A stretch of DNA of 56,953 bases, from positions 1 through 56,953 of the forward strand of contig JAJPJE010000082.1 in NCBI GenBank assembly GCA_021324365.1, given 5' to 3'. The notes beneath the pieces were generated by a model that saw only the letters and a program-made list of their open reading frames with translations, was not told the DNA's origin and ran no database searches. The stretch is from Terriglobia bacterium (GTDB taxonomy: Bacteria; Acidobacteriota; Terriglobia; Terriglobales; Acidobacteriaceae). Of this stretch, positions 18,058-26,962 are shown in pieces. Numbering within the stretch: the first letter of the stretch is position 1; each line of letters starts with the position of its first letter. Both the position numbers and the translations under genes were made by a program.

Positions 18058-19170
18058 ATGAAAAGCAAGTCGATGTTGTGCCTCGCAGGTCTATTGTTCT
18101 TTGCATCCGCACTCCCCGCCGGACAGATCGAACGGCGCTACAAGGTACTTTCCCCTATTTCGCACGGCAATCTGACCATCTTTCCCGTCGTTGCCGCTGC
18201 TATCCACGATACCAGCGAATTTCTTACTTTGGATGAAGGCATTCGCTCCGGAGAGGTTGTCGTAACCGAATCGGGCAATGTCTCGCCGCTGATTCGGCGT
18301 CGCGGTACCTCTACGGCTTCGCCGCGAACAGGTCCGCAAGTCAATCAGTTGGTACTGATCAACAACTCGAAGCGCCCGCTGTTTTTGCTCGCAGGAGAAA
18401 TCGTAACGGGCGGCAAGCAGGATCGGATCATCGGAAAGGATCGCATCGTGCCCGCAGAGAGCGATCCCGTTGCCCTCGGCGTGTTCTGCGTGGAACCTGG
18501 ACGCTGGGTCGCACACAGCGACAAATTCGGAACCATCCCCGCTCTTGCGCAACCGAGTTTGCGCTCGAAAGCCATGGCCGATAAGAATCAACAGAAGGTC
18601 TGGGACCTGGTGGCGCAATCGCGAGCCACGATGATCGCAGCGGGTCCGCCGCCATCTCCAGGGGGCGCACCGAGCTCCCTCCGCTCCACGACCTCGTATG
18701 CGCAGGCCGTCGAGAGCCCTGAAGTAAGAAAGCAGCTGGACGATGTCGTTGTGCCCGTACAGCAGAGCTATACACAGCTGATGCATCAACTGCATGATCG
18801 AAACGCGGTCGGCGTCGTAGTCGCAGTCAATGGCGAAATCATCTGGGCGGACATCTTTGCCAGCCCCTCTCTGCTGGAGAAGTATTGGCCCAAACTGGTG
18901 CGATCGTATGCCGCCGAAGCTATGGTCGAAAGCGCTAACAATAAGCACGTAACGGAAAGTGCTGCCGAAACGTTTCTGGCGAATTTGCAGGGGAATCATG
19001 AGGTAGTAGACACCGAAGCAGGCGTCTTTCGGCAGGCGGAGATCAGTGGCGGAGGCTACAAGGTCTTTCAGTTAACCTCACTACTACCGAACACAGGCTT
19101 CGATGTTCACCTGGCGAAGATGACGATTGCCGACACCCCATCTATGATCGGAGGCGCCCGGCCGCAGTAA
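18058..19170 (+). CDS. Secreted ARPP-1-like (DUF6569-type) protein
   Basis: The ATG at 18058 follows a strong GGAGG with good spacing and opens a signal peptide (MKSKSMLCLAGLLFFASALP, cut near residue 21); an in-frame upstream extension is not supported. The mature part matches my memory of the ARPP-1 family, with LLAGEIVTGGKQDRIIGKDR and ALGVFCVEPGRW at the places of the family GAKQNR and CVEQGRW blocks. The family function is unknown; its members are usually cytoplasmic, so a signal peptide is unusual. Length is 370 residues. The gene is divergent from the sigma factor operon and may be part of its regulon. The family name is a recollection and should be checked by profile search. Confidence 0.68.
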   Translation: MKSKSMLCLAGLLFFASALPAGQIERRYKVLSPISHGNLTIFPVVAAAIHDTSEFLTLDEGIRSGEVVVTESGNVSPLIRRRGTSTASPRTGPQVNQLVLINNSKRPLFLLAGEIVTGGKQDRIIGKDRIVPAESDPVALGVFCVEPGRWVAHSDKFGTIPALAQPSLRSKAMADKNQQKVWDLVAQSRATMIAAGPPPSPGGAPSSLRSTTSYAQAVESPEVRKQLDDVVVPVQQSYTQLMHQLHDRNAVGVVVAVNGEIIWADIFASPSLLEKYWPKLVRSYAAEAMVESANNKHVTESAAETFLANLQGNHEVVDTEAGVFRQAEISGGGYKVFQLTSLLPNTGFDVHLAKMTIADTPSMIGGARPQ

Positions 19171-19242
19171 GGAGAGAAAGCTGGCTTTGGTTATGCGAGG
19201 GGCGCTGCTGCACAGATGCGCGGCCAATTTGCAGCGCTCCAC

Positions 19243-19989
19243 TCATCTAGGCAACAGCACCTTTCGCTGCCTCACGTCTTCGTTTGCACGCTGAATCTGC
19301 TCGGGCCGGCCGAGGTCTCGCCAGTAATACCGATCAGCCCGGAATGCGGAGATCCGCTCCCCCTGCATGGCCGCAACAAGATAGGAGTTGACGATCGAAA
19401 ACACGCCGTCTCCCTGCATCATGGTCAAGAAGCGCGGTGAGATCACGTGAACGCCGCAGAAGGCCAGAGCCTGCATCTCCGGAACCGTCCGGACCACTTC
19501 GTCCGGCTTGTTACTCATACTCCGGCCGCACAGGTATTCGTTTTCGTCGAAAAGCAGATGCCTGGAACTTTTTCGATCCTGCACGGCGAGCGTGGCCAGC
19601 GCCTCGCTTCCTTTATGTGCTTCGATCATGGCTGCAAGATCGATGTTGCTGAGAATGTCCACATTGTGGAGCAGAAAAGGTTCGCCAGATTTGCCCTCAC
19701 GAAAAAACCAGGCCGCCTTTTTCAGCCCCCCTCCGGTATCCAGCAGTATGTCTTCATGCGATACAGCAACTTTCATGCCGAAGTTGCGATTTACCTTCAG
19801 GTACTCCAGCATTAGATCCTCAAAATGATGCACATTGACGATGACGTCTCGTATTCCGAATGAGCGCAAGCGGGCGAGGGTGATGTCGAGCAACGTGCGT
19901 CCGGCGACTTCCACCAGGGCTTTGGGGCGGCGCTCGGTGAGCGGTCGCAGTCGCGTGCCAAGCCCCGCGGCCAGCACCATAGCTCTCAT
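19243..19989 (-). CDS. MurU-like sugar-1-phosphate nucleotidyltransferase
   Basis: The 248-residue enzyme begins MRAMVLAAGLGTRLRPLTER, the nucleotide-binding signature of the nucleotidyltransferase fold, with KALVEVAGRTLLD next and the metal-binding HNVDILSNIDL further on. Starting at 19989 makes the ATG overlap the stop of the upstream kinase gene by four bases; a longer frame would add 39 residues and break that coupling. MurU makes UDP-MurNAc from MurNAc-1-phosphate in cell-wall recycling, but mannose-1-phosphate or glucose-1-phosphate nucleotidyltransferases look similar. The neighbouring AmgK-like kinase favours the recycling assignment. Confidence 0.82.
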   Translation of the reverse strand: MRAMVLAAGLGTRLRPLTERRPKALVEVAGRTLLDITLARLRSFGIRDVIVNVHHFEDLMLEYLKVNRNFGMKVAVSHEDILLDTGGGLKKAAWFFREGKSGEPFLLHNVDILSNIDLAAMIEAHKGSEALATLAVQDRKSSRHLLFDENEYLCGRSMSNKPDEVVRTVPEMQALAFCGVHVISPRFLTMMQGDGVFSIVNSYLVAAMQGERISAFRADRYYWRDLGRPEQIQRANEDVRQRKVLLPR

Positions 19990-21413
19990 AGTCCCATGCG
20001 CTCCAGTTCGCGGTGCGTAACAACCACATCTACGCCATTCTTCGCGCGCAGATGTTTCGCGAGCTGTTCTGCCAGATAAACAGATCGATGCTGCCCACCG
20101 GTGCATCCGAACGCGACGCTGAGATTTTTGAAATTGCGCGATTGGTAATTGCTGATGCTGGCGTCAACCAATGAGATCACGTTTGCGAAGTACTGATGCA
20201 CGCTCGCCTGATGATCAAGATACTCGGCTACGGGAGAATCTCTTCCTGTCAGCGCTTTGAAGCGCTCTTCGCGCCCGGGATTCGGCAGGCTGCGCGCATC
20301 GAATATGTATCCGCCACCATGGCCGCTTTCGTCCTTCGGCAATCCACGATGAAATGAAAAACTGGTGACGCGGACCACGAGTTTGTCCGGTTCCGCAGCA
20401 ATGCTTTGCAACTTCTCCGAGCCCACCATGCTGCGGAATGCGTCCATCAAAGTTGGCAACGCAATCGGCAACTCAGCATTGTGCAGCAGCCAATGTAGGT
20501 TCTTAAGCGCGTAAGGGACGCTCTGCAGGAAGTGCTCTTTGCGTTCATAGAATCCGCGGAAACCATACGCACCGAGAGCCTGCATGATTCTTATATAAAC
20601 GAAGGCGTAATAGTGATGCAGGAACGCTTCGCGCGGAACGTCGGCGTATTGGCTCAGCGCTTCAAGATAATGATCGAGCAGTTGCCGGCGAAGATCGGGT
20701 GGCAGATCGGCCTTCGCGTCATAAAGAAGCGAGGCAACGTCGTATTGGAGCGCTCCCTTGCGGCCTCCCTGGTAATCCACAAACCATGGTTCGCTGTCGA
20801 TCAGCATGATGTTGCGGGACTGAAAATCGCGATAGAGAAAATAGTCGCGCGGAGCAGTTAGAAGAAACTTCGTCAGGCGGCTGAAATCGTCTTCGAGGGC
20901 CTGCTCGTTGAACGGCACCCCGGCAAGCCGCAGAAAATAGTATTTGAAGTAGTTCAGGTCCCAGGAGATGGATTGCCGATCGAAGCTGGCTCGCGGATAC
21001 GCAACCTTGTAATTCAAGTCACGCCCGGCTTCTACCTGGAAGCGAGGCAGGATGGCGATCGCTTTCCGATAAGCCTCAACGACTTCGGTGGAAATATCTT
21101 CGCCATCGCGGTTTTTTGAAAGGAAGTCAAACAGCGTCACATCGCCGAGATCCTGCTCGAGATAGGCACCATGCTCGAGATCTTCGGCATAAATTTCGGG
21201 TACCGGCAGCTTATGACGGCGGAAGTGCCGAGAGAATTCCAGAAAGGCGACATTCTCTTCGCGCACGTTGTAAAGAATGCCGACTGCGCTGGCCTTGTCC
21301 CGGCTGAGGCGAATGATGTTGCGGCCCGATCCGCTCAGTTGCCCCTGCAAAGGTTGCACGCGCGCAGGCGGCGCGTGGAAATGCTGCTCGAATAGTTGTT
21401 TCAGGACATCCAT
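19986..21413 (-). CDS. AmgK-like sugar kinase fused to a RapZ C-terminal domain
   Basis: Residues 1-330 form an aminoglycoside-phosphotransferase-type kinase like AmgK, with a catalytic loop at 194-201 (YRDFQSRN in place of the usual HxD....N) and the metal-binding DYQ at 213-215. Residues about 344-470 match the RapZ C-terminal domain: SFSFHRGLPKDE, FDARSLPNPG and GCTGGQHRSVYLAEQLAKHL. The RapZ P-loop domain is absent. AmgK phosphorylates MurNAc or GlcNAc at the anomeric position; the RapZ C-terminal domain binds glucosamine-6-phosphate in E. coli. A sensing or gating role for the added domain is inferred. The MurU-like gene overlaps by four bases. Confidence 0.85.
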   Translation of the reverse strand: MDVLKQLFEQHFHAPPARVQPLQGQLSGSGRNIIRLSRDKASAVGILYNVREENVAFLEFSRHFRRHKLPVPEIYAEDLEHGAYLEQDLGDVTLFDFLSKNRDGEDISTEVVEAYRKAIAILPRFQVEAGRDLNYKVAYPRASFDRQSISWDLNYFKYYFLRLAGVPFNEQALEDDFSRLTKFLLTAPRDYFLYRDFQSRNIMLIDSEPWFVDYQGGRKGALQYDVASLLYDAKADLPPDLRRQLLDHYLEALSQYADVPREAFLHHYYAFVYIRIMQALGAYGFRGFYERKEHFLQSVPYALKNLHWLLHNAELPIALPTLMDAFRSMVGSEKLQSIAAEPDKLVVRVTSFSFHRGLPKDESGHGGGYIFDARSLPNPGREERFKALTGRDSPVAEYLDHQASVHQYFANVISLVDASISNYQSRNFKNLSVAFGCTGGQHRSVYLAEQLAKHLRAKNGVDVVVTHRELERMGL

Positions 21414-21576
21414 GAGTCAGGGTAAGGACAAAGATATCAGCCATTGAGAAGTTCGTGAGGAGGTAATTTGTCGATTTGGACATTGGGCCATTCAGCTATT
21501 GTGCCATTGCGTCATTGACGACGAGCGTTCATACAAATGGCTCAAATGGCTAAATGACTCAATCATCAAATTGCGA

Positions 21577-21606
21577 CAAAAAAATCTCCCTCGACTCAGG
21601 GAGATC
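21577..21606 (-). terminator. Rho-independent terminator for the HU gene
   Basis: Reading on the minus strand, arms ATCTCCCT and AGGGAGAT form an 8-bp stem around a six-base loop (21584-21605), followed by seven T residues (plus-strand A run at 21578-21584). It lies 28 bases after the HU stop codon. Confidence 0.82.
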
Positions 21607-21633
21607 TAGTCACGAGCGAAAGGTCTTGTGGGT

Positions 21634-21912
21634 TTACTTCTTATTGACTGCTTTTTTGAGATCCACTCCAGCAGTAAACTTCGCAACCCTGCGGGAATTG
21701 ATTTTAATGACAGTGCCAGTTTGCGGATTGCGTCCGTTCCGAGCCTTGCGTTGATAGGTGGAGAAGGTGCCGAAGCCGGAGAGAGTAACGCGGTCTCCCT
21801 TCTTCAGTGCGGAACTAATCCCTTCGATGACCGATTCGATGGTATGCGCGGCTTGCGCCTTGCTGATTCCCGTATCGGCGGCGATTTTCTCGATTAGATG
21901 ACCTTTATTCAC
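21634..21912 (-). CDS. HU family DNA-binding protein
   Basis: This 92-residue basic protein has the HU/IHF layout: two helices (NKGHLIEKIAADTGISKAQA), GDRVTLSGFGTFST and the DNA-binding arm KARNGRNPQTGTVIKI. HU dimers bend and coat DNA. A GTG start is used. A clear terminator follows. Several HU copies per genome are common, so no paralogue name is given. Confidence 0.95.
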   Translation of the reverse strand: MNKGHLIEKIAADTGISKAQAAHTIESVIEGISSALKKGDRVTLSGFGTFSTYQRKARNGRNPQTGTVIKINSRRVAKFTAGVDLKKAVNKK

Positions 21913-22002
21913 GTGCTTGCCTCGCTTTCAGGAAGACACCTTGTCGCCTGTTTAGACTGCTGGCCGGGCGAAGTCAAGCGTAGAGAAACGATACCGCCAT
22001 CC

Positions 22003-22026
22003 CACGATTCCCTTTCGGGAATCGTG
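22003..22026. repeat. Perfect 10-bp hairpin between DUF3536 and HU genes
   Basis: Arms CACGATTCCC (22003-22012) and GGGAATCGTG (22017-22026) flank a TTTC loop. It is placed 33 bases after the DUF3536 stop but lacks a T run, so it is either a weak transcription end or an RNA-stabilising hairpin. Confidence 0.6.
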
Positions 22027-22058
22027 AGCGGGTCAATTGTGGCTTTGGTAGCGTCTTT

Positions 22059-24509
22059 TTAGGCGGCAACCGGTTCGCCAGGGGGAGCAGCGGGTGATGG
22101 GATAGTAATCGCTATACGGAGCTTTTCGCCCAACTGGCGGAAGATCTCAGCCCATCGCCGTGCCTCGTCATCATCGAGATCAACCTGGCGGGGATAAAAC
22201 GTGTTGAGCAATCCGTAGTAGATATTCTGCGCTTCCCAGAGATTGACCTCGAAGGGCAGCATGCGAATCAAGGTCATGACATCGTCCATTTCGGAGAGGA
22301 GTTTCGAATCCCCCGGATTCTGCGCAACCGCTTGACTCGCTGCTGTGAGGCGCTTCTGCAGGTCAAACGCAAGATGTGCCTGATCGAGCATGAGGTCATC
22401 CCGATGGGCCTCTTCCAGAAGAGCACCGAAGCGCGCGAGGTCGAGAGGGCCTTCTGCAATTGCGCGGCGGAGTGCCTCATTGACCACGAACTGTGCAGTT
22501 ACCAGCATCACCTTTGGCATCGGCATGCGGATTTCGTGCAGAAAGCGCATCAGCGACGCATGGTTGTCGTAAATCAGGCGATAACTCGCGTTAGCTTCGT
22601 CAACCACATGTTGCAGAATGCGATCGACAACCCTCCGTTGCTCATCACGGAACAGCGATTTGATCGAGTACGACGTGCCTTCGAAGTTTCGATCCAGCAC
22701 TCGAATCGATTCCGGGACGTCAGAGTGATTGAAGGCATCCGCTGCTTCCCCGATCGTCTGCTCGTACGCTTCGTCGCCCTGAAAACGGCGCACTCCCGCG
22801 AGCAGATTGCTGTCCCCCAGATTCAGCACGGCGAAGGTCAGATCGGCAGAGTTGCGGGTGATTCGGGAACGAATCAACGCACGTCCCAAGGCTAGCTGCG
22901 TGCGTCCAGCTTGCAGAACGCGGCTGTCCTTCAATTCGGATTCGTAGCAGTAGATTTCCGTTCGATCGGTAAACCCGAAGTACAGCGAGCTGATCGCGTA
23001 GTGCGCGCCCACCCCGAGCAGGTTGACGGTGGCCGGCTTTACGTAGCGCTCATAGATTTCGGCGCCGTTCTTGAATTCCGGCAAATTAGAACGAGCTTGT
23101 GCCAGGTGCTCCATCAGATGCTGCTCGCGATGGTCGCCAAACAGATCCTGCGCCAACTGAACCGCTCGCGCGGCATACTGCATCACCTGAACCGTCTCAA
23201 TACCGGAGATCTCATCGAAGAACCAGCCGCAACTGGTGTACATCAGCATTTCGTGGCGCTGCATTTCCAGCAATTTGAGCAACAGCACCTCATCCTGCGC
23301 GCTCAACTCGCGGGCGCGATGGTGCGCCACGAACTCGTCGATGTTAGACGGCGTTCGATCGAGAACAACATCGATGTAATCATTGCGCGCCGCCCAGGGG
23401 TCCTTTACGAAATCGCGAGCTTTCTCTTCGAACGGCTGAACCAGATCTTCGCGCAGCCAGTCCAGTGAATCCCGCAACGGCTTGCGCCATTGCTGGTTCC
23501 ACCCCGGCCGCCCGGAATTGCAACCGCAGTCGCTTCGCCACCGTTCAATCCCGTGGGCGCACGACCACGACGTGTTCTCGACAATCTCGACCTCGTGGTT
23601 GGGCGGATGTTTTTCCAGGTACTCGCCGTAGTTCGTAATGGTTGCCAGCTTGTTGTTTTCGATGTATTCCAGGGCATATGCCAGTGCCATGTCACCGTGT
23701 GGGTGGTGATGCCCGTAGGTTTCGCCGTCCGTGGCAATATGCATGATCTGGGGATAATCACGATTGCTGAATCCGCCGAGCAGGCGATCGGCGAAAGTCT
23801 CACCGGAACTGAGCAGCTTCTCGAAGGCGACGGCTCGCGAAATCGGTCCGTCGTAGAAATACAGGCAGATGCGTTTTCCCGAAGGCAGCTTACACATATA
23901 CGGCATTTTTGGGTCAATTTTGCCGCCTTCGACGTTTTTCCAAGAACGGCCGGAACGCTTGGTTTGCCGTGCCTGGTGCGGAGCCAGAATGGTGAACTTG
24001 ATGCCTTGCTCGGCGAGAACTTCCAGGGTTTCGATGTCGACCGCTGTCTCTGCCAGCCACATGCCTTCGGGGAAGCGTCCGAAGCGCGATTCGAAATCGC
24101 GAATGCCCCACCTGACCTGAGTTTCCTTATCGCGCCGATTTGCGAGCGGCATAATGACGTGGTTATAGACCTGTGCGATGGCGTTGCCGTGGCCTGAGAA
24201 TCGCTCTCGCGAAATGCGGTCGGCCTCAAGGATCGACTGGTATACCAGCGGACTGCTCACTTCCATCCAGGAGAGCAGAGTCGGGCCAAAGTTGAAGCTG
24301 ATGCGGCTATAGTTATTCACCAGCTTTGTGATCCGGCCTTCACCGTCAAGAATGCGGGAGGCTGAGTTTGCGGCGTAGCACTCGGCCGTGATTCGCTCGT
24401 TCCAGTCATGATAGGGAAATGCAGAATCCTGCTGCTCGATTGCCTCAAGCCATGGGTTTTCCCGTGGCGGCTGGTAGAAGTGGGCGTGAATGCAAACATA
24501 ACGTTCCAT
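22059..24509 (-). CDS. GH57-type glycoside hydrolase with DUF3536
   Basis: The 816-residue protein begins MERYVCIHAHFYQPPRENPW, a start shared by GH57-type proteins carrying DUF3536, and continues with FPEGMWLAETAVDIETLEVL and HIATDGETYGHHHPHGDMAL, both typical GH57 segments with candidate catalytic acid residues. Alpha-amylase or glucan-branching activity is common in GH57, but members with DUF3536 are poorly studied, so the substrate stays open. No signal peptide is seen, so a cytoplasmic enzyme is expected. It is divergent from the DnaC-like gene with 200 bases between. Confidence 0.83.
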   Translation of the reverse strand: MERYVCIHAHFYQPPRENPWLEAIEQQDSAFPYHDWNERITAECYAANSASRILDGEGRITKLVNNYSRISFNFGPTLLSWMEVSSPLVYQSILEADRISRERFSGHGNAIAQVYNHVIMPLANRRDKETQVRWGIRDFESRFGRFPEGMWLAETAVDIETLEVLAEQGIKFTILAPHQARQTKRSGRSWKNVEGGKIDPKMPYMCKLPSGKRICLYFYDGPISRAVAFEKLLSSGETFADRLLGGFSNRDYPQIMHIATDGETYGHHHPHGDMALAYALEYIENNKLATITNYGEYLEKHPPNHEVEIVENTSWSCAHGIERWRSDCGCNSGRPGWNQQWRKPLRDSLDWLREDLVQPFEEKARDFVKDPWAARNDYIDVVLDRTPSNIDEFVAHHRARELSAQDEVLLLKLLEMQRHEMLMYTSCGWFFDEISGIETVQVMQYAARAVQLAQDLFGDHREQHLMEHLAQARSNLPEFKNGAEIYERYVKPATVNLLGVGAHYAISSLYFGFTDRTEIYCYESELKDSRVLQAGRTQLALGRALIRSRITRNSADLTFAVLNLGDSNLLAGVRRFQGDEAYEQTIGEAADAFNHSDVPESIRVLDRNFEGTSYSIKSLFRDEQRRVVDRILQHVVDEANASYRLIYDNHASLMRFLHEIRMPMPKVMLVTAQFVVNEALRRAIAEGPLDLARFGALLEEAHRDDLMLDQAHLAFDLQKRLTAASQAVAQNPGDSKLLSEMDDVMTLIRMLPFEVNLWEAQNIYYGLLNTFYPRQVDLDDDEARRWAEIFRQLGEKLRIAITIPSPAAPPGEPVAA

Positions 24510-24709
24510 ACAGTTCCGCTACTTAGATGCATAAATGTGACGGGATGCCGGAACGCTGCCGTGTTTTCCAGTGGCAGCCCTCAAGATCGACGGGAATGGA
24601 TTTCCAACACGGTCCACAGACTGTGCGCGTTCTTGCACAGGAGTTGGGTGCGTTTCGCCGCTGCTCCACTTGCGCCCCGCCCGCTGCCGTGACACCTTGG
24701 TAAGTATCG

Positions 24710-25510
24710 ATGAGAACCGAAAGCAAAGCTGCGGTTTGCTCCGTTTGCGACGATACTGGCTGGAAGCCGGTGGGGCAGGGCGCGAACCGCCGCATGACCC
24801 GTTGCGAGTGCCGCCTGCGCAGGCGGGGTGAGTCGCTGCTCGAAGCTGCCCGCATTCCCAAGCGCTACGAACAATGCGACTTTGACAACTTTCAAACCGA
24901 GTTCCCCGACCTCAGCCCCTCGGACCAAGAATATAAGTCTCTCCATTCGGCGCGTTTTTTGGCCGGCCGATTTGTAGACGAGCATCTCCCAGGGCAAGGG
25001 TTGCTATTCATCGGCAGCACCGGCACCGGCAAAACTCACCTGGCTGTGGCGGTGATTCGCAAGCTGATCATGGAAAGGCAGATTGCCTGTCTGTTCTGCG
25101 ACTTCCGCGAACTGATGCGGCAAATTCGCCAGTCCTACGATCCCGCGGTTCAGATGACAGAACTGGATGTGATGAACCCGGTATTTGATACTCCAGTTCT
25201 ACTGCTCGATGACCTGGGGTCGGCTGCAATGACCGAATGGCAGCGCGATACCATTGGCTATATCCTCAATAAACGGTATTCGGACGGCCAAACCACGATC
25301 GTGACTACCTGCCTCGCGGACAAGCCGAGTCCGATCGCTGAACCCTCCGAAGCCGGCATCGGACGGTCGCGTACGCTGGAGGAAGCTCGCTCGGCGATGC
25401 GCGAACGGACGTTGGGGGAACGCATTGGCGATCAGATGCGCATGCGCCTGAAAGACATGACCAGGACGATCGAAATCCAGGCGAGAGACTTCCGGTCGCG
25501 CAAAAACTGA
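24710..25510 (+). CDS. DnaC/IstB-like ATP-binding protein with zinc knuckle
   Basis: Cys10, Cys13, Cys32 and Cys34 (CSVC ... CEC) form a probable small zinc site at the N-terminus. An AAA+ domain follows with Walker A GSTGTGKT at 102-109 and Walker B VLLLDDLGS near 163-171. Proteins of this layout load replicative helicase (DnaC) or resemble IstB transposition helpers; no transposase is nearby, so a helicase-loader or replication-restart role is favoured. The 266-residue length is normal. A charged segment of about 50 residues closes the protein. It is transcribed towards the aminotransferase, but the 111-base gap leaves cotranscription open. Confidence 0.82.
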   Translation: MRTESKAAVCSVCDDTGWKPVGQGANRRMTRCECRLRRRGESLLEAARIPKRYEQCDFDNFQTEFPDLSPSDQEYKSLHSARFLAGRFVDEHLPGQGLLFIGSTGTGKTHLAVAVIRKLIMERQIACLFCDFRELMRQIRQSYDPAVQMTELDVMNPVFDTPVLLLDDLGSAAMTEWQRDTIGYILNKRYSDGQTTIVTTCLADKPSPIAEPSEAGIGRSRTLEEARSAMRERTLGERIGDQMRMRLKDMTRTIEIQARDFRSRKN

Positions 25511-25621
25511 TTCACCTTTTCGATTACCCGATCACCATTTACCCAATTGCACAAACCTGCCCCTTAGCCGATCCTAACCCTCTTCCCGTGGTGAAAACGG
25601 ACCTTATGCTAGGCTGCTGAG

Positions 25622-26818
25622 ATGCACCGCGCAGCCAAGACTCACCAGCAGATCAGCGAAAAAGCCGGGCGTTTCAGCGAGTCCGTAATCCGCGAGATGA
25701 CGCGTCAAGCCCTGATTTACGGCGCCGTAAACCTCGCGCAAGGCTTCCCAGACTTCCCCGCTCCCGAAGCCATCAAGCGCGCTGCACAAGACGCGATTGC
25801 CGCCGATCTGAATCAGTACGCAATCACCTGGGGAGCGAAAAAGCTACGCGAGGGGATCGGACGTCACCTGCAGAGTACGCAAGGCATGGACGTGAATCCC
25901 GAGACCGACATCACCGTCACCTGCGGATCGACCGAGGCAATGATCGCGTCGCTGCTCGCAATTACCGATCCGGGCGATGAGGTCGTGATCTTCGAGCCGT
26001 TTTACGAGAATTACGGTCCAGACACGATTCTTTCCGGCGCGCAGCCTCGCTTTGTGAAACTGCGTCCGCCCAGCACTCCACAAGGCGAGTGGAGTTTCGA
26101 TGAGAAGGAACTTCGTGGGGCGATCAATTCACACACGCGCGCGATCATCGTCAATACACCGAACAATCCTACCGGCAAGGTTTTTACTCGCGCCGAACTT
26201 GAACTGATTCGGGATCTTTGTGTCGAGTACGACGTTCTCGCAATCACCGACGAAATCTATCAGCACATCATTTACGACGACGCCAAGCACATTTCGCTGG
26301 CAGCACTCGATGGGATGCAGGAGCGCACTGTCACTATTAACGGTATGTCGAAGACATACAGCGTGACCGGCTGGCGTGTGGGATGGGCCGTCGCGCCTCC
26401 AGTGCTCACCTCGGCTATCCGGAAGGTGCATGATTTCCTGACCGTCGGAGCTGCCGCACCGCTGCAGGATGCGGGCGCCGCGGCTCTGATGATGCCGGAG
26501 AGTTACTATGCCGCCCTTGCCGAAGGGTATCGGAAGCGCCGCGACAAGCTGGTTCCCGTGCTTCAGACAGCCGGTTTTCAGACCTTTGTTCCACGCGGCG
26601 CCTACTACGTTATGACCGACATCAACGCGTTCGGCTTCGATGATGACGTGAGCTTCTGCAAGTATCTCGTAAGCGATATCGGCGTCGCGGCCGTGCCCGG
26701 CTCGAGCTTCTATAAGAACCCGAAAGATGGTGCGCAACAGGTGCGGTTCGCGTTCTGCAAGAAAGAGGAGACGCTGGAAGAGGCGGCAGAACGGTTGTTG
26801 AAGCTGGCAAGATCATAG
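25622..26818 (+). CDS. PLP-dependent class I/II aminotransferase
   Basis: The 398-residue enzyme shows the fold type I aminotransferase motifs: LAQGFPDFPAP near 38-48, NTPNNPTGKV near 178-187, ITDEIYQHI with Asp210, and the PLP-binding lysine at about 244 in NGMSKTYSVTGWRVGW. The GFPDF block is typical of methionine/kynurenine aminotransferases (YbdL/KAT-like), though aspartate aminotransferase-like enzymes are close. The likely reaction is transfer of an amino group between an aromatic or sulphur amino acid and a 2-oxo acid. No neighbouring biosynthetic gene helps to narrow the substrate. Confidence 0.9.
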   Translation: MHRAAKTHQQISEKAGRFSESVIREMTRQALIYGAVNLAQGFPDFPAPEAIKRAAQDAIAADLNQYAITWGAKKLREGIGRHLQSTQGMDVNPETDITVTCGSTEAMIASLLAITDPGDEVVIFEPFYENYGPDTILSGAQPRFVKLRPPSTPQGEWSFDEKELRGAINSHTRAIIVNTPNNPTGKVFTRAELELIRDLCVEYDVLAITDEIYQHIIYDDAKHISLAALDGMQERTVTINGMSKTYSVTGWRVGWAVAPPVLTSAIRKVHDFLTVGAAAPLQDAGAAALMMPESYYAALAEGYRKRRDKLVPVLQTAGFQTFVPRGAYYVMTDINAFGFDDDVSFCKYLVSDIGVAAVPGSSFYKNPKDGAQQVRFAFCKKEETLEEAAERLLKLARS

Positions 26819-26962
26819 AGCTGTCGAGCAGTCTAGCGATCATTCCCTCTCCCAACCCCAATAGCCGGAGTCACGAACAATGGAGGCTCTGCTTACTTCT
26901 TCTCACTGACTGATCGATTTGTCGACTGAGCGAGTGACAGATCAATCGACTAGAATCACCTC

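Noticed and set aside
19990-20106. N-terminal extension of the MurU-like gene
   Set aside because: The first 39 residues lie inside the kinase gene and the proper nucleotide-binding start begins at 19989 with a four-base overlap.
21456-21575. Possible CRISPR-like tandem repeat
   Set aside because: The units are 7-10 bases and degenerate with no spacer-length regularity; no cas genes are nearby.
24710-25510. IstB of an insertion sequence
   Set aside because: No transposase or inverted terminal repeats flank it, and the N-terminal Cys motif suits a DnaC-like protein.
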